Source: Patescibacteria group bacterium (GTDB lineage: Bacteria > Patescibacteriota > Dojkabacteria > SC72). Taken from it: a stretch of 10,214 nucleotides of DNA. The DNA lies in assembly GCA_018818345.1 (NCBI GenBank), contig JAHISI010000086.1, forward strand, positions 1-10,214, in the 5' to 3' direction. The notes beneath the pieces are model-generated. The model did no database searches, was not told the origin of the DNA, and worked only from the letters and a program-made list of their open reading frames with translations. The translations under genes and the position numbers were made by a program. Shown in pieces: positions 1 to 6,243 of this stretch. Position 1 is the first letter of the stretch. The number at the start of each line of letters is the position of its first letter.

Positions 1-847
1 AACTCAAACTCTCCAATATGCTATCTACTTGTAATAACTCATCTCCCGTTATTGTTGTATTAAAACCATAGAAATATGCCTGATATGGATAACTATCCGC
101 ATCGGTATATGATAATCCTTCAAAAGTAACAACAACATTAAAACAAGGAGCCTCAAAGAAATTATTCCCCTCTTCATCATCCAAATAAATCTTCGTAGCA
201 ATTCTTCTAACAGTCCTACCTAAGACCTCATACTCAGCATATGGCATATTACTAAAATCATTAATATTCATAGTATCACCCATCTCATCAGCAGAAGCCT
301 GAGCCTCAGCTCTGTATGCAGGATTGTCATCAGCAAAAGCATAGTACTCACTACAACCAGCAAAACCAATACCATTAACACCAGCAAGATAGAACATTTG
401 AACACCATCAGGATTAAATAGCTTTAAACCAGTTAAGCCAACATAGTCAGGACCATCTGAAAGATATTCTGTACCTTGACCATCATAGTATTCTTGCATA
501 GTCCAACCCTCAGGTAGGGAAGCAGTAAAAGTATCGCCAGCAAATGCGGTAGTTGTAGCAGTCTCTTCCTCGCCATCTGCTTGTGCAGCATCACCATTAT
601 CATTATTAGCATCCTCCTCGGTATTTGCAGAGGAATTTGTCTTACTTAAGAAAGGAATCTGTATATATTCCTTCTCGTAAGCAATATATACAAGAAGACC
701 AACAACGATTAAGGAAAGGAATATTACTAATACAACCAAACCTACCTTCTTTTTAGGTCTTGGCGTTGCTTCCTGAATTGTTTGTGGTGCTGATTGCGGT
801 ACAGGTGGAGGAGTGGTTTCCATAACTGCATTTGGGACGTTATCCAT
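1..847 (-). CDS. Membrane-anchored extracellular protein, function unknown (C-terminus cut by window start)
   Basis: An open frame runs from an ATG at 847 to the window edge without a stop, giving 282 visible residues. I do not recognise a named family. Visible architecture: a proline-rich cytoplasmic tail (residues 11-31, PPP and PRPKKK), one transmembrane helix (about 35-56) after the KKK cluster so that the N-terminus is probably inside, an acidic Asn/Asp/Glu/Ala/Thr linker (about 71-100), then a globular extracellular domain from about 103. That domain opens with TASLPEGW, a pattern seen in many uncharacterised bacterial surface domains, and carries two cysteines (C165, C235) that could form a disulfide. 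It is the last visible gene of the minus-strand operon, 20 nt after the pacifastin-like gene. The sequence before the ATG is only A/T-rich, with no Shine-Dalgarno. The reading frame is certain; the role is unknown. Confidence 0.85.
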   Translation of the reverse strand, partial: MDNVPNAVMETTPPPVPQSAPQTIQEATPRPKKKVGLVVLVIFLSLIVVGLLVYIAYEKEYIQIPFLSKTNSSANTEEDANNDNGDAAQADGEEETATTTAFAGDTFTASLPEGWTMQEYYDGQGTEYLSDGPDYVGLTGLKLFNPDGVQMFYLAGVNGIGFAGCSEYYAFADDNPAYRAEAQASADEMGDTMNINDFSNMPYAEYEVLGRTVRRIATKIYLDDEEGNNFFEAPCFNVVVTFEGLSYTDADSYPYQAYFYGFNTTITGDELLQVDSILESLS

Positions 848-867
848 AATATATATAAATGAAAAAA

Positions 868-1110
868 TTAATTATTTGTACATGCCATCTCGGTACAGAC
901 AACCTGTCCGTCGCTGCATGCACATGAGTTACAACCATCAGAGGATTTGAACTGATCTCCATTGGCATATGACCAACCAGAATAGTCACATCGTGCTTTT
1001 TGTTGAGAAATGGTATTGAAATATACTACGTAGCTAATTAGGCCAATGATGATAGTACCAAGGGTTATGCATAATCCAATTAGAAAATCATGTCGTTTGT
1101 TTTCTTCCAT
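868..1110 (-). CDS. Small membrane-anchored protein with pacifastin/VWC-like six-cysteine domain
   Basis: 80 residues. A short charged N-terminus is followed by one transmembrane helix (about 9-31) and an exposed C-terminal microdomain with six cysteines: C41, C60, C63, C65, C72, C77. The core GCNSCACSDGQVVCTEMAC fits the pacifastin inhibitor spacing from the second cysteine on (C-N-x-C-x-C-x2-G-x3-C-T-x3-C). The first interval is 18 residues rather than 9-12, and the preceding CxYxGxxYxxGDxF resembles von Willebrand factor C-type modules. Pacifastins are small protease inhibitors known best from insects and crustaceans. By analogy the reactive bond would be E74-M75, but inhibition is not shown. 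It lies 14 nt after the ABC exporter gene in the same operon. GGAG occurs only 2 nt before the ATG, too close for a typical ribosome site. The domain is clear; the function is inference. Confidence 0.85.
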   Translation of the reverse strand: MEENKRHDFLIGLCITLGTIIIGLISYVVYFNTISQQKARCDYSGWSYANGDQFKSSDGCNSCACSDGQVVCTEMACTNN

Positions 1111-1124
1111 ATCTCCAGTATATA

Positions 1125-2900
1125 TTATTTCCCTACAAAACGAGAATACATTTCGAAGTACAATCCTTTAAGTGCTAAAAGCTCTTTGTTTGTACCTTTT
1201 TCGAGGATTGTATTATCCTTAATCAAGATGATCTGATCAGCATTAAATATTGTACTCAGTCTATGGGCAATGATGAATGTCGTTTTTCCTTCGCATGCTT
1301 TTTCAATTGCATTTTGTAACATCTTCTCAGATTTGGTATCGATTCTTGCAGTGGCTTCATCTAAGATTAGAATCTTGGGTTCTCTAAGGAGAATTCTAGC
1401 AAGAGCTATAATCTGCCTTTGTCCTGCACTAATCTCACTACTCTCATAACTAATCTTAGTTTCTAATCCCTCTGGAAGAGATCTTATGAACGATTCAACA
1501 CCTAAATCTTTAAATACTTGTAAAGCTTGCTCTTCCGTAATCTTAGGGTTGTTGTATTTAAGATTATTTAAAATGGTATCTTCAAACAAGAAAGTATCTT
1601 GTATGAGGTAGCCAATATTCTTTCTCAATACTTCTAAATCCCATTCCTTAATGTCTCTTCCATCAAGATATATATTGCCGTTATCAGTATCATACAAACG
1701 AGCTATGAGGTTAACAAAGGTTGTTTTACCTGCGCCGGTAGGGCCAACAATTGCAATGGTTTGTCCTGCTTTAACCTCAAAGTTAACGTCGGAAAGGACT
1801 TTCTCATTTTCAACATATGCGAAGTCTACATCAGTAAATTCGATATTTCCTTTTACGGATGTTGGTTTGTAGGGTAGGGCTATTGTAGATATATCACTTT
1901 CTAATTCGAATACATCTCTCAACCTTTCTGAAGAAGCTAATCCTGTCTTTATGGTTCTCCATATCTCTGCAATACTTGTAACTTTTTGTAGTAGGTCTTG
2001 CATGTAGGAAAGAATCAAGATTACAGTACCGATTGTAATGATTTGTTTTTGATACAAACCTAATGAGGTAGTTAAAAGTGCGTAGACAGCAATAACACCG
2101 ATGAAGGTAAGACCAGCCTTTGAGAAGGCTGAGATGAGGGAGACCTTTTTCATAGTTGTATAGTAGGAGGCAGTCTTTTTCTCAAAACCTTTTGTCCAAC
2201 TCTTTTGTTGATTAGTGGACTGAATAGCTACAAAACCATCTAAAGATTCTTGGACATTCGCACTCATATCGCCTTCTTTACGTAATGATTCGGAGATTGG
2301 TTTTTCAATTATTCTTCCTTGGATGATTATGTACAGGATCATTAAGAAGGCTCCTCCGAGGGCTATGAAGCCGATGAGCTTACTTTGAAGGAATATTGAA
2401 CCAAGTATGATGATAACAGAGAAAACAATGTCTAAGAGTCGGATAATTCCTTCTGAAAAGAAGCTGTTTAAGGTATCTACGTTACCTGTTAGTCTTTGTA
2501 TGATATCTCCAGATTGGTTGTCTGAGAAGAATTTACTTGGAAGAGTCTGGATTTTGTTGAAAAGGTCCTTACGAATATTGAAAAGGATATGTTGACCTAA
2601 TTTCCCAGTGAAGAAGAGTCGAACATAACTTAATACAAGATATATTGCAGCGAGGCCAACAAATATTAATGTGGTTTGCATTAGTCCATTCAAATCCTTG
2701 TTTGTAATATCTATATCAATTGCTCTCTTTAGTAACTGTGGAAGAATGGAATTTCCAAGGATGGTAGCAATTAAGAGTGTGATCGATATCAATATGAATG
2801 GAAAGAGATAGGGTTTGACATATTTAAATATGAGCCTAAGCCCTTTGTTGTAATCGATATCCCCATCTAATTGTAGATTGTATGTTTGATTTCTACTCAT
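1125..2900 (-). CDS. ABC exporter half-transporter, catalytic-site subunit of a heterodimer
   Basis: 591 residues, the usual size of a type IV ABC exporter half (membrane domain then ATPase). Six hydrophobic segments lie at about 31-55, 75-97, 153-172, 174-194, 258-280 and 285-303. The nucleotide-binding domain has an A-loop Y362, Walker A GPTGAGKT (386-393), Q-loop Q434, Walker B LILDEAT with D514 and catalytic E515, and H-loop H546. The signature is altered: ISAGQ (490-494) instead of LSGGQ. It therefore keeps all catalytic residues but donates a non-consensus signature, matching the BmrD/LmrD/TM288-type partner in heterodimeric exporters. Its ATG overlaps the end of the upstream ABC gene by 8 nt (ATGAGTAG), so translation is probably coupled. 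Substrate cannot be read from the sequence; drugs, lipids or peptides are all possible for this family. Confidence 0.95.
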   Translation of the reverse strand: MSRNQTYNLQLDGDIDYNKGLRLIFKYVKPYLFPFILISITLLIATILGNSILPQLLKRAIDIDITNKDLNGLMQTTLIFVGLAAIYLVLSYVRLFFTGKLGQHILFNIRKDLFNKIQTLPSKFFSDNQSGDIIQRLTGNVDTLNSFFSEGIIRLLDIVFSVIIILGSIFLQSKLIGFIALGGAFLMILYIIIQGRIIEKPISESLRKEGDMSANVQESLDGFVAIQSTNQQKSWTKGFEKKTASYYTTMKKVSLISAFSKAGLTFIGVIAVYALLTTSLGLYQKQIITIGTVILILSYMQDLLQKVTSIAEIWRTIKTGLASSERLRDVFELESDISTIALPYKPTSVKGNIEFTDVDFAYVENEKVLSDVNFEVKAGQTIAIVGPTGAGKTTFVNLIARLYDTDNGNIYLDGRDIKEWDLEVLRKNIGYLIQDTFLFEDTILNNLKYNNPKITEEQALQVFKDLGVESFIRSLPEGLETKISYESSEISAGQRQIIALARILLREPKILILDEATARIDTKSEKMLQNAIEKACEGKTTFIIAHRLSTIFNADQIILIKDNTILEKGTNKELLALKGLYFEMYSRFVGK

Positions 2901-4614
2901 CGTAATTACTTTGTGTTAATTCAATTTCTCTGTACAGAGAAGAGGTCTTTAAAAGCTCGTCGTGGGTACCAGATTCTGAAATTTTTCCTTCATCAAATAT
3001 GTAGATCTTGTTACAATCTTTGAGGGAAGAGATCTTTTGACTTACGAGAATCATTGAGATATTTGGATAGTTCTTTTTAATATTCTCAAACACTCTTCCT
3101 TCTGTATTTGCATCCAATCGACTGGTTATATCATCCAATATGAGTAGGGAGGGATGATCAACTAAAGCTCGGGCAATCATAATTCGCTGTTTTTGTCCTC
3201 CAGAAAGATTGTTCCCTTTCTCCCCAGCAATTGTTTTGTATCCTTTTTCTAATTTCTTTGCGAATTCATCTAAATCTGCAATCTTTGCAGCTTTAAGGAC
3301 ATCTTTTTCTTCAATATCTCTTCCAAATCGGATATTTTCATAGATCGTTTCGTTAATGAGGAAGTTTTCTTGGAAACAGAAACCAATTTCTTTTCTAAGG
3401 TCATATGATTTGTATTCTTTAATATCTTTTCCATTGATGAATATTTCTCCATCGGTTGGTTCTACTGCTCTAAGGAAGTGCTTGAGGAAAAGTGTTTTTC
3501 CAGACCCTGTTAACCCCATTATTCCTATCTTATGCTCTTTTTCTAAATCAAAATTAATGTTCTCTAAAATATTCACCCCGTCATCTTCAAAAGTAAGCTT
3601 TTTAATATGTATGTCATTGATTCTTTCCAACGGTTCTTTTCCATCTTTAAACTCTATATCTCGATCTAATACCTCACTTATTCTTTGTAATGAGGCCATT
3701 GATTGTGCCAACATGGTCGCCATGAAGCTTAGGGAAACTAATGGTAAGACAAATATTAGTACATAGAGGTTGAAGGCGGAAATATCTCCAATCTGTAATC
3801 TGCCTGCGATGGCTTCTTGTCCTCCGATCTGTATGATGAGTAGCGAACATATGTAGAAGAGCGCACTGATTGCGGGTATGACAAGGGCAAATATTTTGGT
3901 TACATCGATACCTAAATTCCTTGAAAGCATATTTTGCTTTTTAAATTTCTTTATTTCAGTCTTTTCTGAAACAAAGACTCTTACGAGCATTGATGCTTTT
4001 ATGTTCTCATTTATAACCTTATTTAAGGTGTCTCTTACCTTCTGTATTTCTTTAAATATTTTGAACCTGTTCTTTAGTACTAGCACAAGAATAGCGACAA
4101 AGGTTGGTACGGCGATGACTACATATGTTGCAAGCTTGGCATTGAGAGAGAACATCATGATGATGCTTCCGATGAGAAGTACTGAGCCGGTGATGGCGAA
4201 GGCTATGGCTTGTATGAATGAGGATTTTACGTAATTTACATCACTGAGTATTACGGTGAGTATCTTAGAAGATTTTTCCTTAACCAAGTAGTTGTAATCT
4301 TGTTTGAGGACTTTGGATATTAATCTGTTTCGTAAATCGGTTCCTATCTTTTCGCCTAGTATAGCGAAGAGGTAGTTTTGGATTAGGGAAGCTGCGGGTG
4401 AGAATATGGCTAGTGCTCCAACAATGTAGTAGAAGAAGGTTGGGATTTGTAGAGTCTGTTGATATTCATTAATTACGCTGGAAATAATTTTTGGGATGGC
4501 AAGATTTTGTAGGTTAAGTAGGACTAAAAAGAGGAATGATCCTACAAAAAGGAGTATATACTCTTTGGTAGTTGCGTATTTTTTTAATACCTTAAAGGGG
4601 TTCTTTTTTTGCAT
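2893..4614 (-). CDS. ABC exporter half-transporter, degenerate-site subunit of a heterodimer
   Basis: 573 residues, with six membrane segments (about 20-40, 60-84, 136-156, 160-181, 241-262, 279-300) followed by an ATPase domain. Walker A GLTGSGKT (367-374), Q-loop Q415 and a consensus signature LSGGQ (470-474) are present. The catalytic glutamate is Asp (LILDD, D494-D495), the H-loop histidine is Gln (Q526 in LVSQK), and the A-loop aromatic seems absent (TFEDD, about 342-344). These are the hallmarks of the BmrC/LmrC/TM287-type partner, whose own Walker site binds but barely hydrolyses ATP while its signature completes the active site of the other subunit. It starts 9 nt after the DUF2177 gene and overlaps the next ABC gene by 8 nt. 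There is no Shine-Dalgarno; a TATAAT lies 8 nt before the ATG. Confidence 0.95.
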   Translation of the reverse strand: MQKKNPFKVLKKYATTKEYILLFVGSFLFLVLLNLQNLAIPKIISSVINEYQQTLQIPTFFYYIVGALAIFSPAASLIQNYLFAILGEKIGTDLRNRLISKVLKQDYNYLVKEKSSKILTVILSDVNYVKSSFIQAIAFAITGSVLLIGSIIMMFSLNAKLATYVVIAVPTFVAILVLVLKNRFKIFKEIQKVRDTLNKVINENIKASMLVRVFVSEKTEIKKFKKQNMLSRNLGIDVTKIFALVIPAISALFYICSLLIIQIGGQEAIAGRLQIGDISAFNLYVLIFVLPLVSLSFMATMLAQSMASLQRISEVLDRDIEFKDGKEPLERINDIHIKKLTFEDDGVNILENINFDLEKEHKIGIMGLTGSGKTLFLKHFLRAVEPTDGEIFINGKDIKEYKSYDLRKEIGFCFQENFLINETIYENIRFGRDIEEKDVLKAAKIADLDEFAKKLEKGYKTIAGEKGNNLSGGQKQRIMIARALVDHPSLLILDDITSRLDANTEGRVFENIKKNYPNISMILVSQKISSLKDCNKIYIFDEGKISESGTHDELLKTSSLYREIELTQSNYDE

Positions 4615-4622
4615 AGGTCATT

Positions 4623-4628
4623 ATTATA
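4623..4628 (-). promoter_or_regulatory. Possible internal -10 element before the ABC exporter pair
   Basis: Read on the minus strand this is a perfect TATAAT, ending 8 nt before the ATG of the first ABC gene and overlapping the stop codon of the DUF2177 gene. No good -35 box lies 16-18 nt upstream. If used, it would give an almost leaderless ABC transcript. In AT-rich DNA the match could be chance, partly forced by the GTA-TAA end of the preceding frame. Confidence 0.3.
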
Positions 4629-5040
4629 CTCTGAGTAGGGTGGCTATGAAATATCCTGCTACAGAAGTCATAGCGGATACGGAGGTTCCCCATATTATGT
4701 CGATTATTGTTACTGAAACAGGCCATTTTTTTAATGTGGCAAGGTTGGTTAGATCATATGTGGAGTAGGAGAGCATTCCAAAGAGGGCTCCTAACATTAT
4801 GGTTTTCCAAATGTTTTGTGATTCGTATCCTGGTAATACTGCAAAGATTATTACACCCACTACGAATATGAGGTAAAAGATGAGAGCTGGGAACAGCTTT
4901 GGTTTTGGTGCCATGAGGTGTCCAATTTTTTTAGAATAGAGGTTAGTGGCTATGAATCTTAACCAAATGAAGTCTATGGCAAAGAAAACGAGGAAGGTGA
5001 GGAGGTAAAGGTATGTGTATATCATAGAAAGGAGAATCAA
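4624..5040 (-). CDS. DUF2177 family integral membrane protein
   Basis: 138 residues with four hydrophobic segments (about 6-30, 50-70, 80-98, 109-135). The pattern fits DUF2177: DFIWL near the start (D23, W26), LFPALIFYLIF before the second helix, a YDLTNLATLKKWP block (95-107), and DIIWG (114-118) in the last helix. The biochemical role of the family is unknown. It is the first protein gene of the minus-strand operon, 9 nt before the ABC exporter pair, which suggests an envelope-related job. The frame opens at a TTG (5040); an ATG five codons in (5025) gives 133 residues and is an equally good start, since neither has a Shine-Dalgarno. An in-frame TGA lies seven codons upstream of the TTG. 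Family assignment is firm, function is not. Confidence 0.88.
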   Translation of the reverse strand: MILLSMIYTYLYLLTFLVFFAIDFIWLRFIATNLYSKKIGHLMAPKPKLFPALIFYLIFVVGVIIFAVLPGYESQNIWKTIMLGALFGMLSYSTYDLTNLATLKKWPVSVTIIDIIWGTSVSAMTSVAGYFIATLLRV

Positions 5041-5052
5041 ATTAATACTTTG

Positions 5053-5061
5053 ATTATATCA
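5053..5061 (-). promoter_or_regulatory. Extended -10 promoter for the DUF2177-ABC operon
   Basis: The minus strand reads TGATATAAT, a perfect extended -10 (TGnTATAAT), between the tRNA-Ser gene and the DUF2177 gene. No convincing -35 box is visible, as expected for extended -10 promoters. Transcription would start near 5046, about 6 nt before the TTG start or 21 nt before the ATG. It would drive the exporter operon independently of tRNA read-through. Confidence 0.5.
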
Positions 5062-5088
5062 TTTCCAAACAATTGGGATTTACGAATA

Positions 5089-5177
5089 CGGAGAGGGCGG
5101 GATTCGAACCCGCGATAGGTTTTAACGCCTATGGCTCGTTAGCAGTGAGCTCCCTTCGGCCACTCGGGCACCTCTCC
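5089..5177 (-). tRNA. trnS: tRNA-Ser (anticodon GCU)
   Basis: Read on the minus strand it folds as a complete class II tRNA. The acceptor stem is GGAGAGG/CCUCUCC. The D stem is CCC/GGG with loop GAGUGGCCGAA. The anticodon loop CUGCUAA carries GCU, which reads AGC/AGU serine codons. The long variable arm has an AUAGG/CCUAU stem, and the T arm is GCGGG-UUCGAAU-CCCGC. The discriminator base is G, as expected for serine. CCA is not encoded (the next bases are UAU), so it must be added by the CCA-adding enzyme. The last base pair of the anticodon stem is an A·C mismatch (A31·C39 by standard numbering). The gene is on the same strand as, and just upstream of, the envelope operon. Confidence 0.96.
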
Positions 5178-5190
5178 ATATAACGTTGTA

Positions 5191-5196
5191 ATTATA
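5191..5196 (-). promoter_or_regulatory. Probable -10 element of the tRNA-Ser promoter
   Basis: The minus strand reads TATAAT here, 13 nt upstream of the mature tRNA 5' end, which would leave a short leader of about 7 nt for RNase P to remove. No strong -35 box is present at 16-18 nt. The hexamer is part of the self-complementary ATTATAAT (5191-5198), so a TATAAT also faces the divergent nfo gene. Confidence 0.4.
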
Positions 5197-5214
5197 ATCT
5201 ATTTAATCCATTTG

Positions 5215-5223
5215 TGCTACAAT
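5215..5223 (+). promoter_or_regulatory. Probable extended -10 of the nfo promoter
   Basis: TGCTACAAT is an extended -10 (TGn plus TACAAT) ending 5 nt before the nfo ATG. Transcription from it would begin at or within a base or two of the start codon, giving a leaderless mRNA, which fits the lack of a Shine-Dalgarno. A TATAAT at 5193-5198 on the same strand is an alternative that would give a leader of about 24 nt. Confidence 0.4.
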
Positions 5224-5228
5224 AAACT

Positions 5229-6098
5229 ATGTATTACGGAATCCACGCATCCTCAGCAGGAGGAATAGAAAACACCATAAAATTGGCTCAGAAGTATGGA
5301 GTCAATGCAATCCAGATAATGCCAACCATACCAATGAGATGGGCAACCAAACTATTACCAGACCAAATGATCATGGATTTTGTTAATGAATTAGAAAAAT
5401 CTGATGTTAAAAAAATCCTTCTACATGGAATATATCTCACTAACTTAGCACGAGAAGACAAACAAATGTTCCATCTAGGAAAGATGGGATTAGTTGTTTA
5501 CTTAGACTTTGCAGAAAGAGTAGCAAAGGAAATTAAAAAGAGAAATATAGATGCTGAAATATTGGGAGTATGTTTTCATCCAGGAGCACAAAAAGAACTA
5601 TCATACGAAGACAGCATGGAACGAATATCATATGGAATACAGTGGGTATTAGATGAGGTTCCAGGCACTCAAAAGCTTCTGATTGAAAGTACTGCCGGGA
5701 CAGGAGGAACATTAGGAAGAAGCTTTACAGAATTAGGAATATTAAGAAATCAAGTGAAAGACAAAGCAAGAGTAGGGTTTGTCATAGATACAGAACATAC
5801 ATATGCAGCTGGATATGATTGGGCGAATAATCTAGATGGAGTAATGGAAGATTTAGACAGAGAAGTAGGAATTGAGAATATTAAGGCAATACATTTAAAT
5901 GATTCTGCAGTAGAATTAGGAAGTAACAAGGATAGACATGCGAATCTTGGAGAAGGAAAGATAGGGGAAGAAGCAATTAAAAAGATCCTTCATGAACCAA
6001 AGCTAAAAGAAATTCCATTCATAATGGAGACTCCAGGGCTCAAAGATGCCGAATCTACACTTAAAGAAGTAGAAATGTTAAAGAAATTAATTAATTAA
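5229..6098 (+). CDS. nfo: Endonuclease IV (AP endonuclease)
   Basis: 289 residues, close to the usual 280-290. This enzyme cuts the backbone 5' of abasic sites in base-excision repair, using three zinc ions in a TIM barrel. All nine metal ligands of E. coli Nfo have clear counterparts: H66 (LLHGIYL), H117 (CFHPGA), E153 (LIEST), D187 and H190 (IDTEH), H222 (IHLND), D235 and H237 (DRHANLGEG), and E267 (METPG). The N-terminus MYYGIHASSAGG aligns with the family start (MKxGxHVSxAGG), which supports the ATG at 5229. The gene heads a plus-strand repair unit with a 45-residue membrane ORF and a helicase-nuclease, and is divergent from tRNA-Ser. No Shine-Dalgarno precedes it. Confidence 0.96.
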   Translation: MYYGIHASSAGGIENTIKLAQKYGVNAIQIMPTIPMRWATKLLPDQMIMDFVNELEKSDVKKILLHGIYLTNLAREDKQMFHLGKMGLVVYLDFAERVAKEIKKRNIDAEILGVCFHPGAQKELSYEDSMERISYGIQWVLDEVPGTQKLLIESTAGTGGTLGRSFTELGILRNQVKDKARVGFVIDTEHTYAAGYDWANNLDGVMEDLDREVGIENIKAIHLNDSAVELGSNKDRHANLGEGKIGEEAIKKILHEPKLKEIPFIMETPGLKDAESTLKEVEMLKKLIN

Positions 6099-6105
6099 AA
6101 CAACT

Positions 6106-6243
6106 ATGACAAAAGATATAAAAACAAAGTTAACCAATTTCCTAAAACAAACACCAAGTCCTAAACTAATGTTAATTGTAACTGCAGGTTTGATTCTTGC
6201 ATTACTCCTCTATATCACTATATTACTTCTATCCATGAGATAG
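6106..6243 (+). CDS. Small single-pass membrane protein (45 aa), unknown function
   Basis: A short ATG frame fills the gap between nfo and the helicase gene. It starts 7 nt after the nfo stop, and its TAG stop shares one base with the helicase GTG start (TAGTG), the typical signature of translational coupling. The product has a basic N-terminus (K3, K6, K8, K14, K20, with no glutamate and one aspartate) followed by one long hydrophobic helix (about 21-43) and a short MR tail, so the N-terminus is probably cytoplasmic. No known family is recognised. The exact tiling of the inter-gene space and the helix argue that it is real. Its absence of a ribosome binding site is shared with its neighbours. 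It could also be a leader ORF whose translation controls the helicase. Confidence 0.7.
   Translation: MTKDIKTKLTNFLKQTPSPKLMLIVTAGLILALLLYITILLLSMR

Noticed and set aside
1113..1116. GGAG as a Shine-Dalgarno for the pacifastin-like gene
   Set aside because: It leaves only 2 nt before the ATG, well short of the usual 5-9 nt, and overlaps what could be the first bases of a leaderless transcript.
3356..3766. 136-codon open frame on the plus strand inside the ABC gene
   Set aside because: It is antisense to the ATPase domain of a clearly conserved ABC exporter, its product has no recognisable motif, and it has no start context. It is a shadow of the real gene.
5065..5088. Rho-independent terminator after tRNA-Ser
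   Set aside because: The only hairpin is a CCAA/TTGG stem of four pairs without a following U-tract, too weak to call.
5178..5228. Replication origin at the strand switch
   Set aside because: There is divergent gene orientation and AT-rich DNA, but no dnaA-box cluster or neighbouring origin genes. A simple divergent promoter explains it.
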